DNA of 64,000 nucleotides, taken from contig NC_092793.1 of assembly GCF_918797505.1 (NCBI RefSeq), positions 7,388,366 through 7,452,365 of the forward strand, read 5' to 3'. Origin of the DNA: Bemisia tabaci. Taxonomy: Eukaryota; Arthropoda; Insecta; Hemiptera; Aleyrodidae. The position numbers and the translations under genes are program-made. A model generated the notes under the pieces. It was not told the origin of the DNA and searched no databases. It saw only the letters and a list, made by a program, of their open reading frames with translations. This document shows, one piece after another, positions 1-12,400 of the stretch (position 1 is the first letter of the stretch; every line of letters begins with the position of its first letter).

Positions 1-280
1 TTGGATCTTTCATAACTTTAAGGAGGGCCAATTATAAACTCAGCATTATATTCTCAAGATCACTTTTGATGCTATTACTCTTAAAAACATATTTTCTTTT
101 TCTATTAGGGAGGATTATAGCACTTAAGCCCCTTATCTGATGAGAAAAAACACTTTAAATCATGTAACGACACATGCAGGTTGAAACCATCAACAAAAAA
201 TTTTCTGACTAATGTTTGCTTTGAATTTCCAGCATTGTAGAACGTTATAATATCAATGGCTAAAAAAAACAAAAAAAAAC

Positions 281-508
281 ACGTATCTTCGTTTGCAACG
301 AAGCAGACTTCCTGTCATCTTCAAATCTTTTTTGGAAAGCTATTCAACATAATTTCTTGAAAACTTCCTTGATTTTTTTCTCTCTGTTGGAACGTTTTGT
401 ATGAATTTCAAGCAATTTTGGCATCTTTTATTCGAAATAATCAAATAGGAGCAGAAATTTTGAAACAGCGCAATGGAGATACATGGTTTCCCACTTTGGC
501 CATTTTAC
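281..508 (+). repeat. interspersed repeat family R1, copy 1
   Basis: About 230 bp shared with copies at 2118-2352 and 25756-25990, all in the same orientation. Shared landmarks are CTTCCTGTCAT near the start, TTCTTGAAAACTTC in the middle and AGGAGC(A/G)GA(A/T)ATTTT plus a CAATGG-like stretch near the end. No coding potential and no terminal inverted repeats were seen, so the class is unknown. It lies in the intron after exon 22; the rest of 1-925 shows nothing else. Confidence 0.7.
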
Positions 509-925
509 AGGAATGGCACAGCTAATAAATGATTTCGTTGATTCCGCAGATTGTGAGGTACACTTTCTATTGATAACATTCATTTCAAAAATGATTCCGA
601 GCATTGCCTGTGACACACCAACTTTACAATAAGTTTCACTCCCTATTTTCCGGTGCAGATTCAACATTTTGGGGCGAAATCTGATTTAAAATTATATTGA
701 ACTGATGAGGAAAAAAACAGTCAAAATTTTCCTTATTCCAGATTTAAAAAATGCTGACTTTTACAGAGATAAATTACACTATCCTCAGGAGAAAATGGAC
801 AGAAAGGAGCAGCAATATCGACAGAAACCACATATTTTACTTCCAGGACATTATGTTTCAGCAGCTCCTTCCTAATTTCTTACCAATTGAAAGTAACTAT
901 ATTTTTTAGTAAAGAGATCACATAC

Positions 926-1066
926 CTCACCAATGTTGGCATCAAAGGAATAAAAGCTGTTGGTAAACTTTCACCGAGGTCTGGGCGGGAATTATCAACA
1001 AGAAAATTCATGGCTGATTCACAGTTCGTGCACAGTAAAAAACTCTTGAAGCAATCCAAGGCAACT
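926..1066 (-). CDS. MROH1: MROH1 exon 22 (last exon in window)
   Basis: 141 bp, residues 1219-1265 plus two bases. Acceptor ATTTTTCAG, donor GAG|GTATGT. Contains LDCFKSFLLCTNCESAMNFL and SLPTAFIPLMPTLV, matching human VDTLRSMLLRSGSEDVVQRM and PRLPLVLKTLA. The donor shows the gene continues beyond position 1; I found no further exon in 1-925. Confidence 0.88.
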
Positions 1067-3381
1067 CTGAAAAATAAAAAAATTAGAAGAAAGAACATTG
1101 ATTCCCAAAAAATTTTATTGGCGCTTTTGAGATAAATATCTAAAATATTTAGTAAAATTTTGTAAAATAATGAATTTGACTTTCGATCAAACTTTCCATT
1201 CTTTAGTCAGGTTACTTTTATCTTGATAATCGTACCATTCATAAAATCTCTTCTGATGTTTATGCAATTGAAATTCAATTTTCTCTTATACTGGTGCTAG
1301 ATATAAAATTGAACCAAATGTTTTTCCAGAAAATCAAATTTTTTATTAGAATATCAGGTTTTTACACAAAAATTCAATTCTCCAGAGAACTTGTGTTTAC
1401 CACAAAAATTCTAGAACCGGTTTCTTTAGAGCTCCAATTAATTTTCGTCCACGCAGAGGAAGCTTAAGATAAACTAGGAAACAGAAAAAAAAATGATGTT
1501 GTAAAAGAACATGACTCACTTGGAGGGGCTTATCTTCCCAACTTCTCGATTTGGAATGAAAGATGAAATCCTACTTGTAGAAACCGATGTGTTTATGGGA
1601 GGCAGAGTTCCCACATAAGAGGCCAAAGTTACAAGTAACAAGGAAAATAATTCACAAAATCTGGACTCAGCAATTTCTCCCATTACAGCTACAGAAAATA
1701 ATTCTTGCAGAGCACTGACAACCTGTAAAAGCAACAAAAAAATATCAATGAATGAGCTAAAACCTTCAGTTTCAGTATAAAAGACAAAATGGGGAGAGTT
1801 TTCCATTCTTTCACTGTGTTTGCCTTCTTATTTTCCTCCTTCTTCCTTCAATCATTTTTGCTGTGCCTAATTAAAGAGAAAACTGCTATAATTACATGTA
1901 AACAAATTACATTTCATTATTATATCAATTCTCATTAGTTTTTGAATTTGCTTCACAATAGACAAAATATTTATTAAGTTTTCCAAAAGATATGACAACA
2001 TAACAAATTTTCAGAATTCTTGCGATTTTTTACAAGTTTTAAATTTGTAAATTGTATTAGGAATCTTTTACTTTTTCTTGTGAGAAGGATGTATAAATAG
2101 ACTTTGAAACTTCCAAACCACGTATGTATCTCGGTTTACAACGCTGCAGAATTCCTGTCATAATTTGTTTTTAAATGAAAAATCACTCGCCGGCGCTTCT
2201 TAAAACCTGCAGTGATTTTTACTTTCTCGATTTTCTTTGTGCGAGGAAAATTCTGTGAAAACTTCCAGGAATTGATGTTGATTTTTCTCCTTTAAAAAAA
2301 TAAAACAGGAGCAGAAATTTTATAACACTGCAACAAGATACATGGTTTGGGAGTTTCATCGTGGAAATGCCAAACATGAGGCAAACAACGCCACTTTTAT
2401 TTTATTTTATTTTCATTTACTCTAGTGAATACAAATGCCACATGTTGTGGCTCAAAATACTTGTCTATAAACCCCCCTAAATTTACATCTTAATTATCAT
2501 CGTGGAGATCATTTAAAGAGTAATAGGCCTTTTCAACCAGCAAAGTTTTCCAGCCCTTCAGAGAAGCACTCACTTCCCCATTTTTCAATAACCTTCTTGA
2601 AGTCATTTTTATTTTAATACTCACAGCTAGTGGAGCCATTATGGCAATTTTAGTTTTGTCTCTTGCATGTTTTGGAGATTCTTCAAAGAGGTTTGAAGAT
2701 GAAAGTAATCGGACTAACTGGTCGAGAGTCTCAGAGGACAGCGTGGGATGTGATGCTAATCCTTTCCAAACTTCATTTACTCCTCTGCAAAAATAAAACA
2801 TGATTGAAAAAATGTTAATAGCACAACACATTTTTTCCCCCTGATTTTGAGCAGAGGGACTATGGCTTGCCTCTATGGTTTTAAGGGTGATTTGACAATG
2901 CAGGCATCTGATAGATGACGACATGAAATACTTTTTGATGGATCGGAGACCAGAGTTTATCTTGAGAGGATCAAATGAGAAAAGGACCTCGGTGCCTAAA
3001 CTTATAAAATTAGGATATTAATGTCACTGGTTGGAGCAGTGTATGAACATTTCTTCACAAAAACTGCTCAAATACGTCAAAACTGAAAAAGCATATATAA
3101 AGGTTTCAAATTCGCGATTCTGAAAACGTTATTTTTATCAAAAGCTATTCAAAGCTTTCATCTGCCATATTTCAGACTTGAAGAGCTTGTATTATAATAC
3201 ATACAAATTTGAGCCCTATAATTGTCGGCCTCCTGTGGTGTAGTGGTTGTAGCGCTGGCCCTATGACCAAGAGGTCCCGGGCTTGATTACCGGCCAGGTG
3301 ATCTGAATTTGATGGTCTCAGGCAATGGTCACCTGGGACTGGGGTAATAAGCGTGGGATTAGCCAAAGGCTATTTGAAATT

Positions 3382-3415
<34 letters not shown>

Positions 3416-6400
3416 ATACAGAAAAGAACTGAACCCTTCATATTTAATTCTGTAGGATACAAGAGAATCCTTTGTACACAAAGGCATCTTTTCTCACGCA
3501 CTGTCACAAATACCGCAAATTGATAGACCGCAAATTGTTTTGTCAAAGGATATTTCTTTGCCTTCCCTCCTTTTTTTGCTTTGACTTATCAATGATTTTT
3601 AAATCAATCTCAAGTAAATCAATTATGTGCGCATTCGTTTCTAATGTATTGATTTTCAAAACATATCTCTTTGAGATGTATCAATTTTTTACTTATCCAA
3701 ACCCGAATATACCAGTTTTTGCATCAAAAGTATCAGTTTTTAGTTTACTGGATTAACACAAGATTCCTTTTGGGTCCCAATTTAATGGAAGGGTAAGAAG
3801 GACTAAGAGGATAGGAGAAATTTACTGAAAAATTGCAATATCAGTCATTGTTCATGATTTACTTTGTGAAGACAGTGATCACTAGAGCTCATTTTTTTGT
3901 CTTGGTGTTTGAATTTCGAGTTCAATTATGTTATGAGATTCCATGTGATTATTCAATCTTAAATGCATTCACCGCAAAATCACAAAAATGTCACTTCACT
4001 TCCTCAGTCGTAATACCCTCAAATTATTCTCTAGGGAAAGCATCATCCATGGAAAGGAGGTAAATCTCAGGTCAGCAAATAATTTTTATGAAAGGTCAAA
4101 GGTAATTTGTCAACCAAATGAGGTTACTAGTCCCCGCCCCACTAACCAATCACCGACTTGTGTTCAATGTTTGAGACTTTCAGACTCTTGGACTTACGGA
4201 TGAAATGGTATTGGCTGATTTAGAAGGGTGTTGATGAGAATCTTTGGATGATGACGTCCGAACTCTATGACGGCAGTAACAATGCTACCTCTTACTTCAC
4301 CAGGGGTTAACTTCATGAGTGCAGACAAAATTCCATCTGTGACAAGACATAAAACTTGGGTTAACACAAATAAAAAATGACACTAAAATATTGGCAAATA
4401 CTATTACTAGATAAATACTACTTACTCCCTGCCAGAAAAAATGACACATATTTTTAAGATATTTACAATCATTATGATAATTTTTACGCTACGTTCACAA
4501 ATTAAAGTTTATAAAACTGAAATTTAATTTCCAACCAAATAAAATATGAGTCGTCAACTTGCTATGGTCACTTGCGTTGCTTCAGGGATAAACTAGGGAT
4601 AGGCTATAAAATAATGGGTTAGTTGCGCTAAACATAGATCCATGTTCTGATGGTGTAAGTTTATAGACTAGCAAAATGTAATAAGATCCATTCAAGCGCC
4701 AAATTTCTACGTTCAATGTTAATGGAGATATCGCTCATCACATGAGACTTCATTCACCCCTGTTATGTATACCATGATTTCTTCCATCTTGGTTTCTTCA
4801 ATTGAAGAGACACATATTTACACTGGTTGCTTGACATAAAACAAGGATGAAACCAAGGTGGAAGAAACCACCGTATGCATGGTATGCAGTGGATGACGTC
4901 ATACACTGTGTGTTTTGAAAAGTGATATCTCCGTTGATTTTAGATGCAGAAATTTGGAGTTTGAATATATTTTTTGCTAAATTATATGCAGAAATAATCA
5001 GAACTTGATTCCATGAGCAGTGCAACTGACCCATTTGAAATGTAAAATGAGCTAGAGAGAATGACAGATGAAAGCTGTCTTACCCAAGATTTCATTGGCA
5101 CTATGATAAAGTTCTCCTCCTTTAACTGACAGTATGCGATATAACATTTGACTTGCGCCCAGAGAGCTCAAAAACTCGCTGTCGGTGAGACCATCAATTA
5201 GACTCAAAACCAGATGTCCTAGTTGATGATGCGGAAGTTTATTACATATCATCTAAAAACCAAACAACAGCAATGTATTTCTTATCAGTAAAAGAGCATA
5301 ATGAGAATAGATGATCATTCACAGGTCAGAGGCGTGGCATTCACGACAGCAAAGGAAGCACTGCTATCTCTACCTTAATTCACCCAGTGAGTGGAAGGTA
5401 AATGTTATGACTTATTAGTGAGAAATTTCAAAAGGTCAAACTTTCAGATTAAAACAAGTTTAAATGTAGCGTAGTAGCAAAATGTGAGCAGTGACAAAAA
5501 TTCGCCCATGGAGCAGAGAGACATATTATTGGCATCGCTTTTTCACCAAGAACTCAGAGATATGTCTGGTCATGTTGAGTGTGCATGTCCACAACAGAGG
5601 GGACTGCCTGCAGTTTTCTTATTACTAGAAACAAGCAAATCGCAACTTCAGGCAGCCTCGGTGGTTACCGGTAAAAACCGGAAGTTACCGATTCGTTGTT
5701 ATTGTTCGTTTGTTTTATTTACGAGCAAAAAGTAATCTTTGATGGTGGTCCATGCCTTGTGAGAGCAAATCATCGATCTCAAGGTTGTGTTCATAAATTT
5801 TATGTTTAGAATTGTCGGTTTTTGCAAGTCGCAATGTGCCAGGAGTTGCTGTTGCTTGTTGCAAACTATCCTCAGATGCAGGGAATTTGAAAGAGCGTGT
5901 TGCAAACTACTCAAAATGCACACTTATAAGTGGTTTTTAGGCTATTTTAAAGTGACCATCATGACTTTTGTGCCATTCTACTCCTAATGAGTTCATTTAC
6001 ATGGCTGTATCTCTTGAATTCAACCCACCAATTCAAAATACAATTGAATTGGCAATGGGCCTGTCGCAAACTTTTGCTATAGCAAAACTAAGAGTTGTTT
6101 CTTATAGATAATGCCTCAAAAATCATGATGAGCGCATTGGCAAAGTCTAAAATGCACTCATAACTTCACAATCTGCATAAGAAATTTGCGGTTTTATGAG
6201 CTTCCCGCATCAAAAACGATACTAAGGCGTAGGTGAACATTTGGTTGGAGGAATAGTTCCATTGTCGGCAATACTCATCATGGCCAACGGCAATCTGTCA
6301 AAAACACATGTGATGGGACAAGATAACACCTGACCAGGATAAGACCAGATAACAATCAGCGTGTTTACGTTCATATTTTCCTCGCCTGCCTTGATTGACC

Positions 6401-9400
6401 TTGAACTCTCCTCGAATTACGTGTGAAACTGCGGAAGCGTCAGTCATGATGAATATTGCCGACGATAAAGAAACTCCTTTAACCCTGTGCCGTAGTATCG
6501 TTTTTGAATCGGGAAGCTCAAAAAAACGCAAATTTTTTGCGCAGATTGTGAAGTTATGAGAGTATTTCAGACTTTGCCCATGTGTTCATCGTGATTTTTG
6601 AGGCATTATCTATGGGAGACAACTCTTATTTTTGCTCTAACAAAAGTTTGCAACAGGCCCATTGTGAATTCTGATTTTAACTGCAAAATCAATAGAAAAT
6701 TATTTAAAAATTCAGCTAATCCAATAACGTAAACTCAATGTTTCTAAAAAATTGATTCTTTTTTAAAATATTACTTACTCTGGATAAAGTCTCTGAAGTT
6801 ATGCTGAGTTCTGGAGGTGAGGCGTTCTTCAAATTGGAAAAAGATTCTTGTAATTCAAAATCATTACCTCCGCTATGACCTTCAAAGCGTGAGCAAACAA
6901 CCAGTACAATGCGAGCACAGTCCAAAGCGATGGTGAAAATTGATAAATCAGTTTCGCAGGATCGAATGCAAGCTGTGCCTAATATCATACCAGAGTGGCC
7001 GAACTTGCTGGCATCCTTTAACAAATTAAATTAGAATGATTGTATAAAGGTAAGAAAATGTAAGGAGACTGAGAGATTAAAATTGCTCTCAAGAGTAATT
7101 TGAGTATTGTAGCTGATTTTTAGTCTGATGAAATGGTCATAATTTTTAATAACAAAATAAACCACTCCAAAACGTTTGAAAAAATCTACAAAAATTTTAC
7201 TCTTCTCCTTCAAACCAACAGTACATGAAAAAGCAATTCTCTTGTATAACAGCAACAAAACTGAAGAATATGAAATTAATAAAGCACTTCACATTGGAGG
7301 ACCTCCTTTTGAGGATACTCTTGCCAAATTTTTTACTTCATAATTACTTTTTTTCTGCAATATCAATTATTGGATACAATTTTCTCTCAAATGTATTTAA
7401 ATTAATGAAACTCCTATTTTGTTCTTATTTTCAGACATTCAGTTTTTCCTTCAAAAATGTTTGCTTCCTAAGCCTCTGGCTTAAACAAAAAAATACTGAT
7501 TCAAATACCCTCTTTAAAAATGAAAACGTATACAACTGCATTAACTCGAATCTGGTTGAAAATATAAATTTATTGATAAGTAAATGTGTAAAGCTCATAT
7601 TAATAAAGTTTGAATGATTTCTTTGATTAGAATCAACGAACGTTACAACAGTGCTAGGGTTGGTTCAGATACCCCTAAAACGGGTTTTCTGAAGAATCAG
7701 ACTTTTCACAAAAAACAATTCTATAGTCAAAGGAAATGCTATTGCTCCTGTTGTTGAGGTGGATGATAGTAGGTGTGGATATTTTCTACTCGAGAAAAAT
7801 AACAATACTACTGCGCCAAGTAGGAACGCCCATGGACCTTCAGATGTTGCTTTACTTTGTCCGATAAAAACCGAATTTACCAAGAAAATTGTGAATATTT
7901 TTGTTCACATATTTAAGACAATCTTTTTCACAATTCAATCTAAAATATCCGCAAATTTCAAGGAAAAACATGCATAACTTGCCTCAAAAGTACAAGTTTT
8001 ATCCCGGAAAAGCCAACTCTTGAATGTTTATACAGCGTTTTTCCTCAACATGGTAGAATAGTTAATATGGTATGATTCTGTATCCTGTAGCTGGCTCAGA
8101 AAAGGTGGTTTGCATAATCCCACCTTCCCCTAAACTAGACTAGGAGAAAGAACTATTTATCAAAGAACAAGAAAAGTACCTCATAAGTAAATTTTACATG
8201 TTCTTGATAACACTGCAGTGTTGATCGTAAGACTAAAAGCGCTGCAGATCTATGATATGGTGATTTATGAACAAGCCATGGCTGTAAAAAGGAGACAATT
8301 TCATCCAAGATAGCAGGGGTGGCACATTGGATCAGTACCTCCTCTAGGAGATAACCTGTTCAGAAAAAAAAGAAAAAAAGCATATTGAAAAAAAGCATAA
8401 CATGGGTGCCAATGGGCAATCCTCAGCAATATTTATATTTTGTACCCCAAAAAATCAGAAAATTAATTAAGATTCAGAAATGTTTCACTGCGCTTGAGTT
8501 TTTTTCACAGCAAACAAAAATTGAGGGGCAGGTTAAAGAACATAAAAAATAAATATTGTGTAATGTGCGCTTGATGAGCTTAAAAAGTAAATTCACAAGC
8601 TATGGAATTTCTTTGCTAGTAGACTTACTTAAGTCAATTAAATCGGTTTCTGTTGACGGACGTAAGTTCAAAAAATCATACGCCCTGGCTTTCCTTGATC
8701 ACGCAGGACACTAGGGCTCATGAATTTTTGGACTTACCCCCATCTAACAGAAACCCATTCAATTGGATTTCAAATAACATTCAACAATGGCTACAAATTG
8801 ACAGAAATTTTTCAAAAACACATAAAAACTCAACGCTAACGAGTAAAAAAATTAGTCCTATATTGGATCACTCATATACTCCATTGAAAATTGTATGGTG
8901 TTTGCAAGGCAATATCAATCAATAATCCCCTCTATTGATAATATATTTTAATTTACATGAGGTTATTGATGATTTTTTAAAAAAAAAAAATTACCGTATA
9001 CACCTGCGGATAACCTGTATCTATTTACCTGATTTCCTTGCTCGAAAATCAGGGTGCGGGTTATCTGTGAAACTCACAGAAATTTTATACCTAGCAGGCG
9101 CTACTTATTGCGAGCGGAGCAGACCACCGTGGATGCATGTTATCTGCAGGTGTATATGGTAGACACTTCTATTGATGAAATGGATCGCATTCAGCAAAAA
9201 GGAACCAACACAATTACAGTGTTGTAAAAATGTTGCATAATTATCTAAAAAATCTCCCACAATAGCAAATAGTTTTGCCTTTCCACCAAAAAATTGGTAA
9301 TTTTAAAGTAAAATAATTGTGTAAATTTTAATATTGTACATGTATTTGGTATTTTGATGAGAAAAGGAGAAGTTGCACGGTTTTGAAAACACTGTAATTG

Positions 9401-12400
9401 CGCTAGTTTCTTTTGGCTAAATGCGATCCAAATAAGGTATTAAAATTGAATACGACGAAAGATAATGTTAAAGCCAATAGACCACTAGACAAGGTGCAAA
9501 TTTAAGCATTTTGATACATGTTCTCCAATCAAAATTTCGTAGAGCACGATTTGTACAGCAAAAATTACTGACAATAATTCCTAACCAAGATATTAACATT
9601 TTCCGATGCATAGATAAAAACTACCTGTTTATTGAAGAAAAAAAAAAACAATAATGTTCTTGAATTAAATTGCACACTACATGTTACCATAATAATCTTT
9701 GCAATATGAAAATATGGCAACCTCAATTTTGGCGCTTCACCTGAGCTATTGCACTTCGTTAACACTTTGATCAACACTGAGTGGGAGAGAGCACTGCTTA
9801 TTAAGAAGCTTGTCAAAACCATCTTAGTGCAAGATTGATTCAAGTAAACTCTGGTTTTTCTTGTGAGCAAAAAAAATTATATTTTTTGGAACCAATGCTA
9901 AATAAAAACCTTAATACATATCTTGGTTAGGAGTTCATGTCAAAGTTCTACATGCAATTTTGAAGGGATGAATCAGAATGCTTAAAGTACCTAGTCCAAA
10001 GGTACATGATGACAAAATGAAAACAATACTCCTTTGAACAAGGGACAACAATATTTAGATTTTGATGATAATGTGAATATGAAGTTAAGTTTGCTTATAC
10101 TTACACAAATTTTTTAACGCTATCCTTGGAATATCTGCAAAACCTGTTTGGAAAATTGCATTGAAACAAGTGCGCAGAATTAAAGTTCTCTCTTCGTCAC
10201 TAACGGCAGGTGGAATTTTACTGAACTTACATTAAGGAAATATATACAAGATTACAGAGAAAAAGGAAGGCGAGCTTTAAGGAGCATATCCCTGAGCCTG
10301 CTAAACAGTCTCCCTGGATCTCGTCAACTTGTTTTGAAGGATGAAGGCCCCAAATTTGATACAATTTTGAAAGGAATTGAACTGCCCCCGATATTTTTTA
10401 AGAGAATTCATGGATGAACCCATTACCCCACCAATTCTATCTCTAATTTTTTGAAACTAACTAATTTGTGAGTCTTCATTGTATTTACTTGTATAATATT
10501 GTTATTCTTTTAAATAAATTATTGTTATTGACCTGTACCAAGCCTGAACCAAGATTATTATATTGACATAGAAGGAATTTGAATTTGAGAATGACTAAAC
10601 TTTGCGGTTTTTTTAGGCTTTAGAATTCCGTTTTTTTGATTGTCACTTTATAACAAGATGCATCTAGGAAAACTGTAAGACTAAACAATGACGGATCACC
10701 AAAAACTCTGTTTCCAACTTCTTGACACTTAAGCCTTTTGAAGAATGACGAATTCAATTTTGGGTGCCTGTCTTTGAGGTAAAATGTTTGGAGGGAAAAA
10801 AAGGATACATTAAAGACGCCAAGACTTTGATGTATAATGGATCAGGAGCAGACCCAAGTTGCTTCAAAGCTAAGGCCACTAATTGGGATCGACATGATGC
10901 TATATTACTATTTGGCACATCCTCTTCTTCTTTCTTCGTTTTGGCAGACAAATTGGCAATATGTGAGACAGTCTCAAATCCAGATTTTAAAACTTCGACA
11001 TCCTGAAATGAAGATGAAAGTAAAAAGTTCACAATTTTTTATGCTTGCAAGCAGTATTTTCAACATATAAAAATACTATTCATATTTAATACTTATATTG
11101 TCTGTGACCGATATCAATTTCTAAAAAGGACTAGTAAAATGGTGCACATTAAGAAAATGACTAACTGATGACTTGAGTGGAGACTTAACTTTAAACAGGA
11201 TTTACCTGGACGACGATAAGTTTATAATTCTTTAAAAAAAGATTACAGTTTGGATACTGAATTTGACTGTTTAGAAAGATCTATCTCCATTCACATGATT
11301 TACATGAAATGAATTTCTTCCTTTAAAATGGGTCAGAGTCACGAGAAAATTTTATTGCTGCAGGTGAGAGAATCAAATGAGCTGAGTTCAGAACATTTTT
11401 CATATTTTTTTTCCGATATGGGATCAAAGAGAAAAGAGCCCCCAAAAAAAAGTGCTCATTTTTGCCCCTTCTTAGAAAGTCGATTCGACTGATGAACCAA
11501 GGTTTAAAGAGAAGCTTATGATGACATGAAACTCAGAAAATAATTTCATTATAGGAACCGTTTTCGAGTTACCAAGGGGGGGGGGGGGGGCAAAGGGGCC
11601 GAAATCTTGCCGAATTCTTTGCCGCTTTCTTGTTGAAATGATGTATCTACAGGGTTCTTATCGTTGTTTACACTGTTCAGTGTATCAATTCCTATGTATT
11701 TATACATTTAGAATCGATTTTTAACGTTAAATATCGATCTGTTCTACCAATTTTTTGCCATTTTCTGCGGAAAATCAATGATTTTCAGAATTGAAATTGG
11801 TTGTTTTCGATTCGCGAATGAATAAATGCACCTAACATGACTGTAACATACTGATACCTATGTATTTTAACCTGTGGAATCGATTCTCAACGTTGACAAG
11901 TCGATATATTGATCAGTTATAGAGAATTCTTGCAATTTTTTACGGAAAATCGATGATTTTCAGAATTGAAATTGGATGTTTTCAATTCGGGAATAAATAA
12001 ATGCACCTAACATGACGGTATCAGTATGTTACAGTTATGTTAGTAGCATTTATTCATTCATGAACAGCAAACAACCAATTTCAATCCTGAAAAATCATTG
12101 ATTTTCCATAAAAAACCACAAGAAATTGCTAGAACAGATCGATATATCAACTCGTCAACGTTGAAAATCGATTTGACTTATCAAATTACATGGCATCAGT
12201 ATGCTACAGTTATGTTAGGTACATTTATTCATTCATGAATAGAAAACAACCAATAACAATCCAGAAAAATTATTTATTTTCCCTAAAAAATCACAAGAAA
12301 TTGCTAGAACCGATCGATATATCGACTCTTTAACGTTAAAAACCGATTTTAAGAGTAAAAATACGTAGGAATTGATACACTTGACATGTGTAAACATCGA

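Noticed and set aside
3172..3366. 64-codon minus-strand frame at 3172-3366
   Set aside because: It lies antisense within the tRNA-derived SINE.
7225..7617. 130-codon plus-strand frame in a MROH1 intron
   Set aside because: F/L/N/K-rich translation of AT-rich DNA, with no family resemblance; expected by chance in such sequence.
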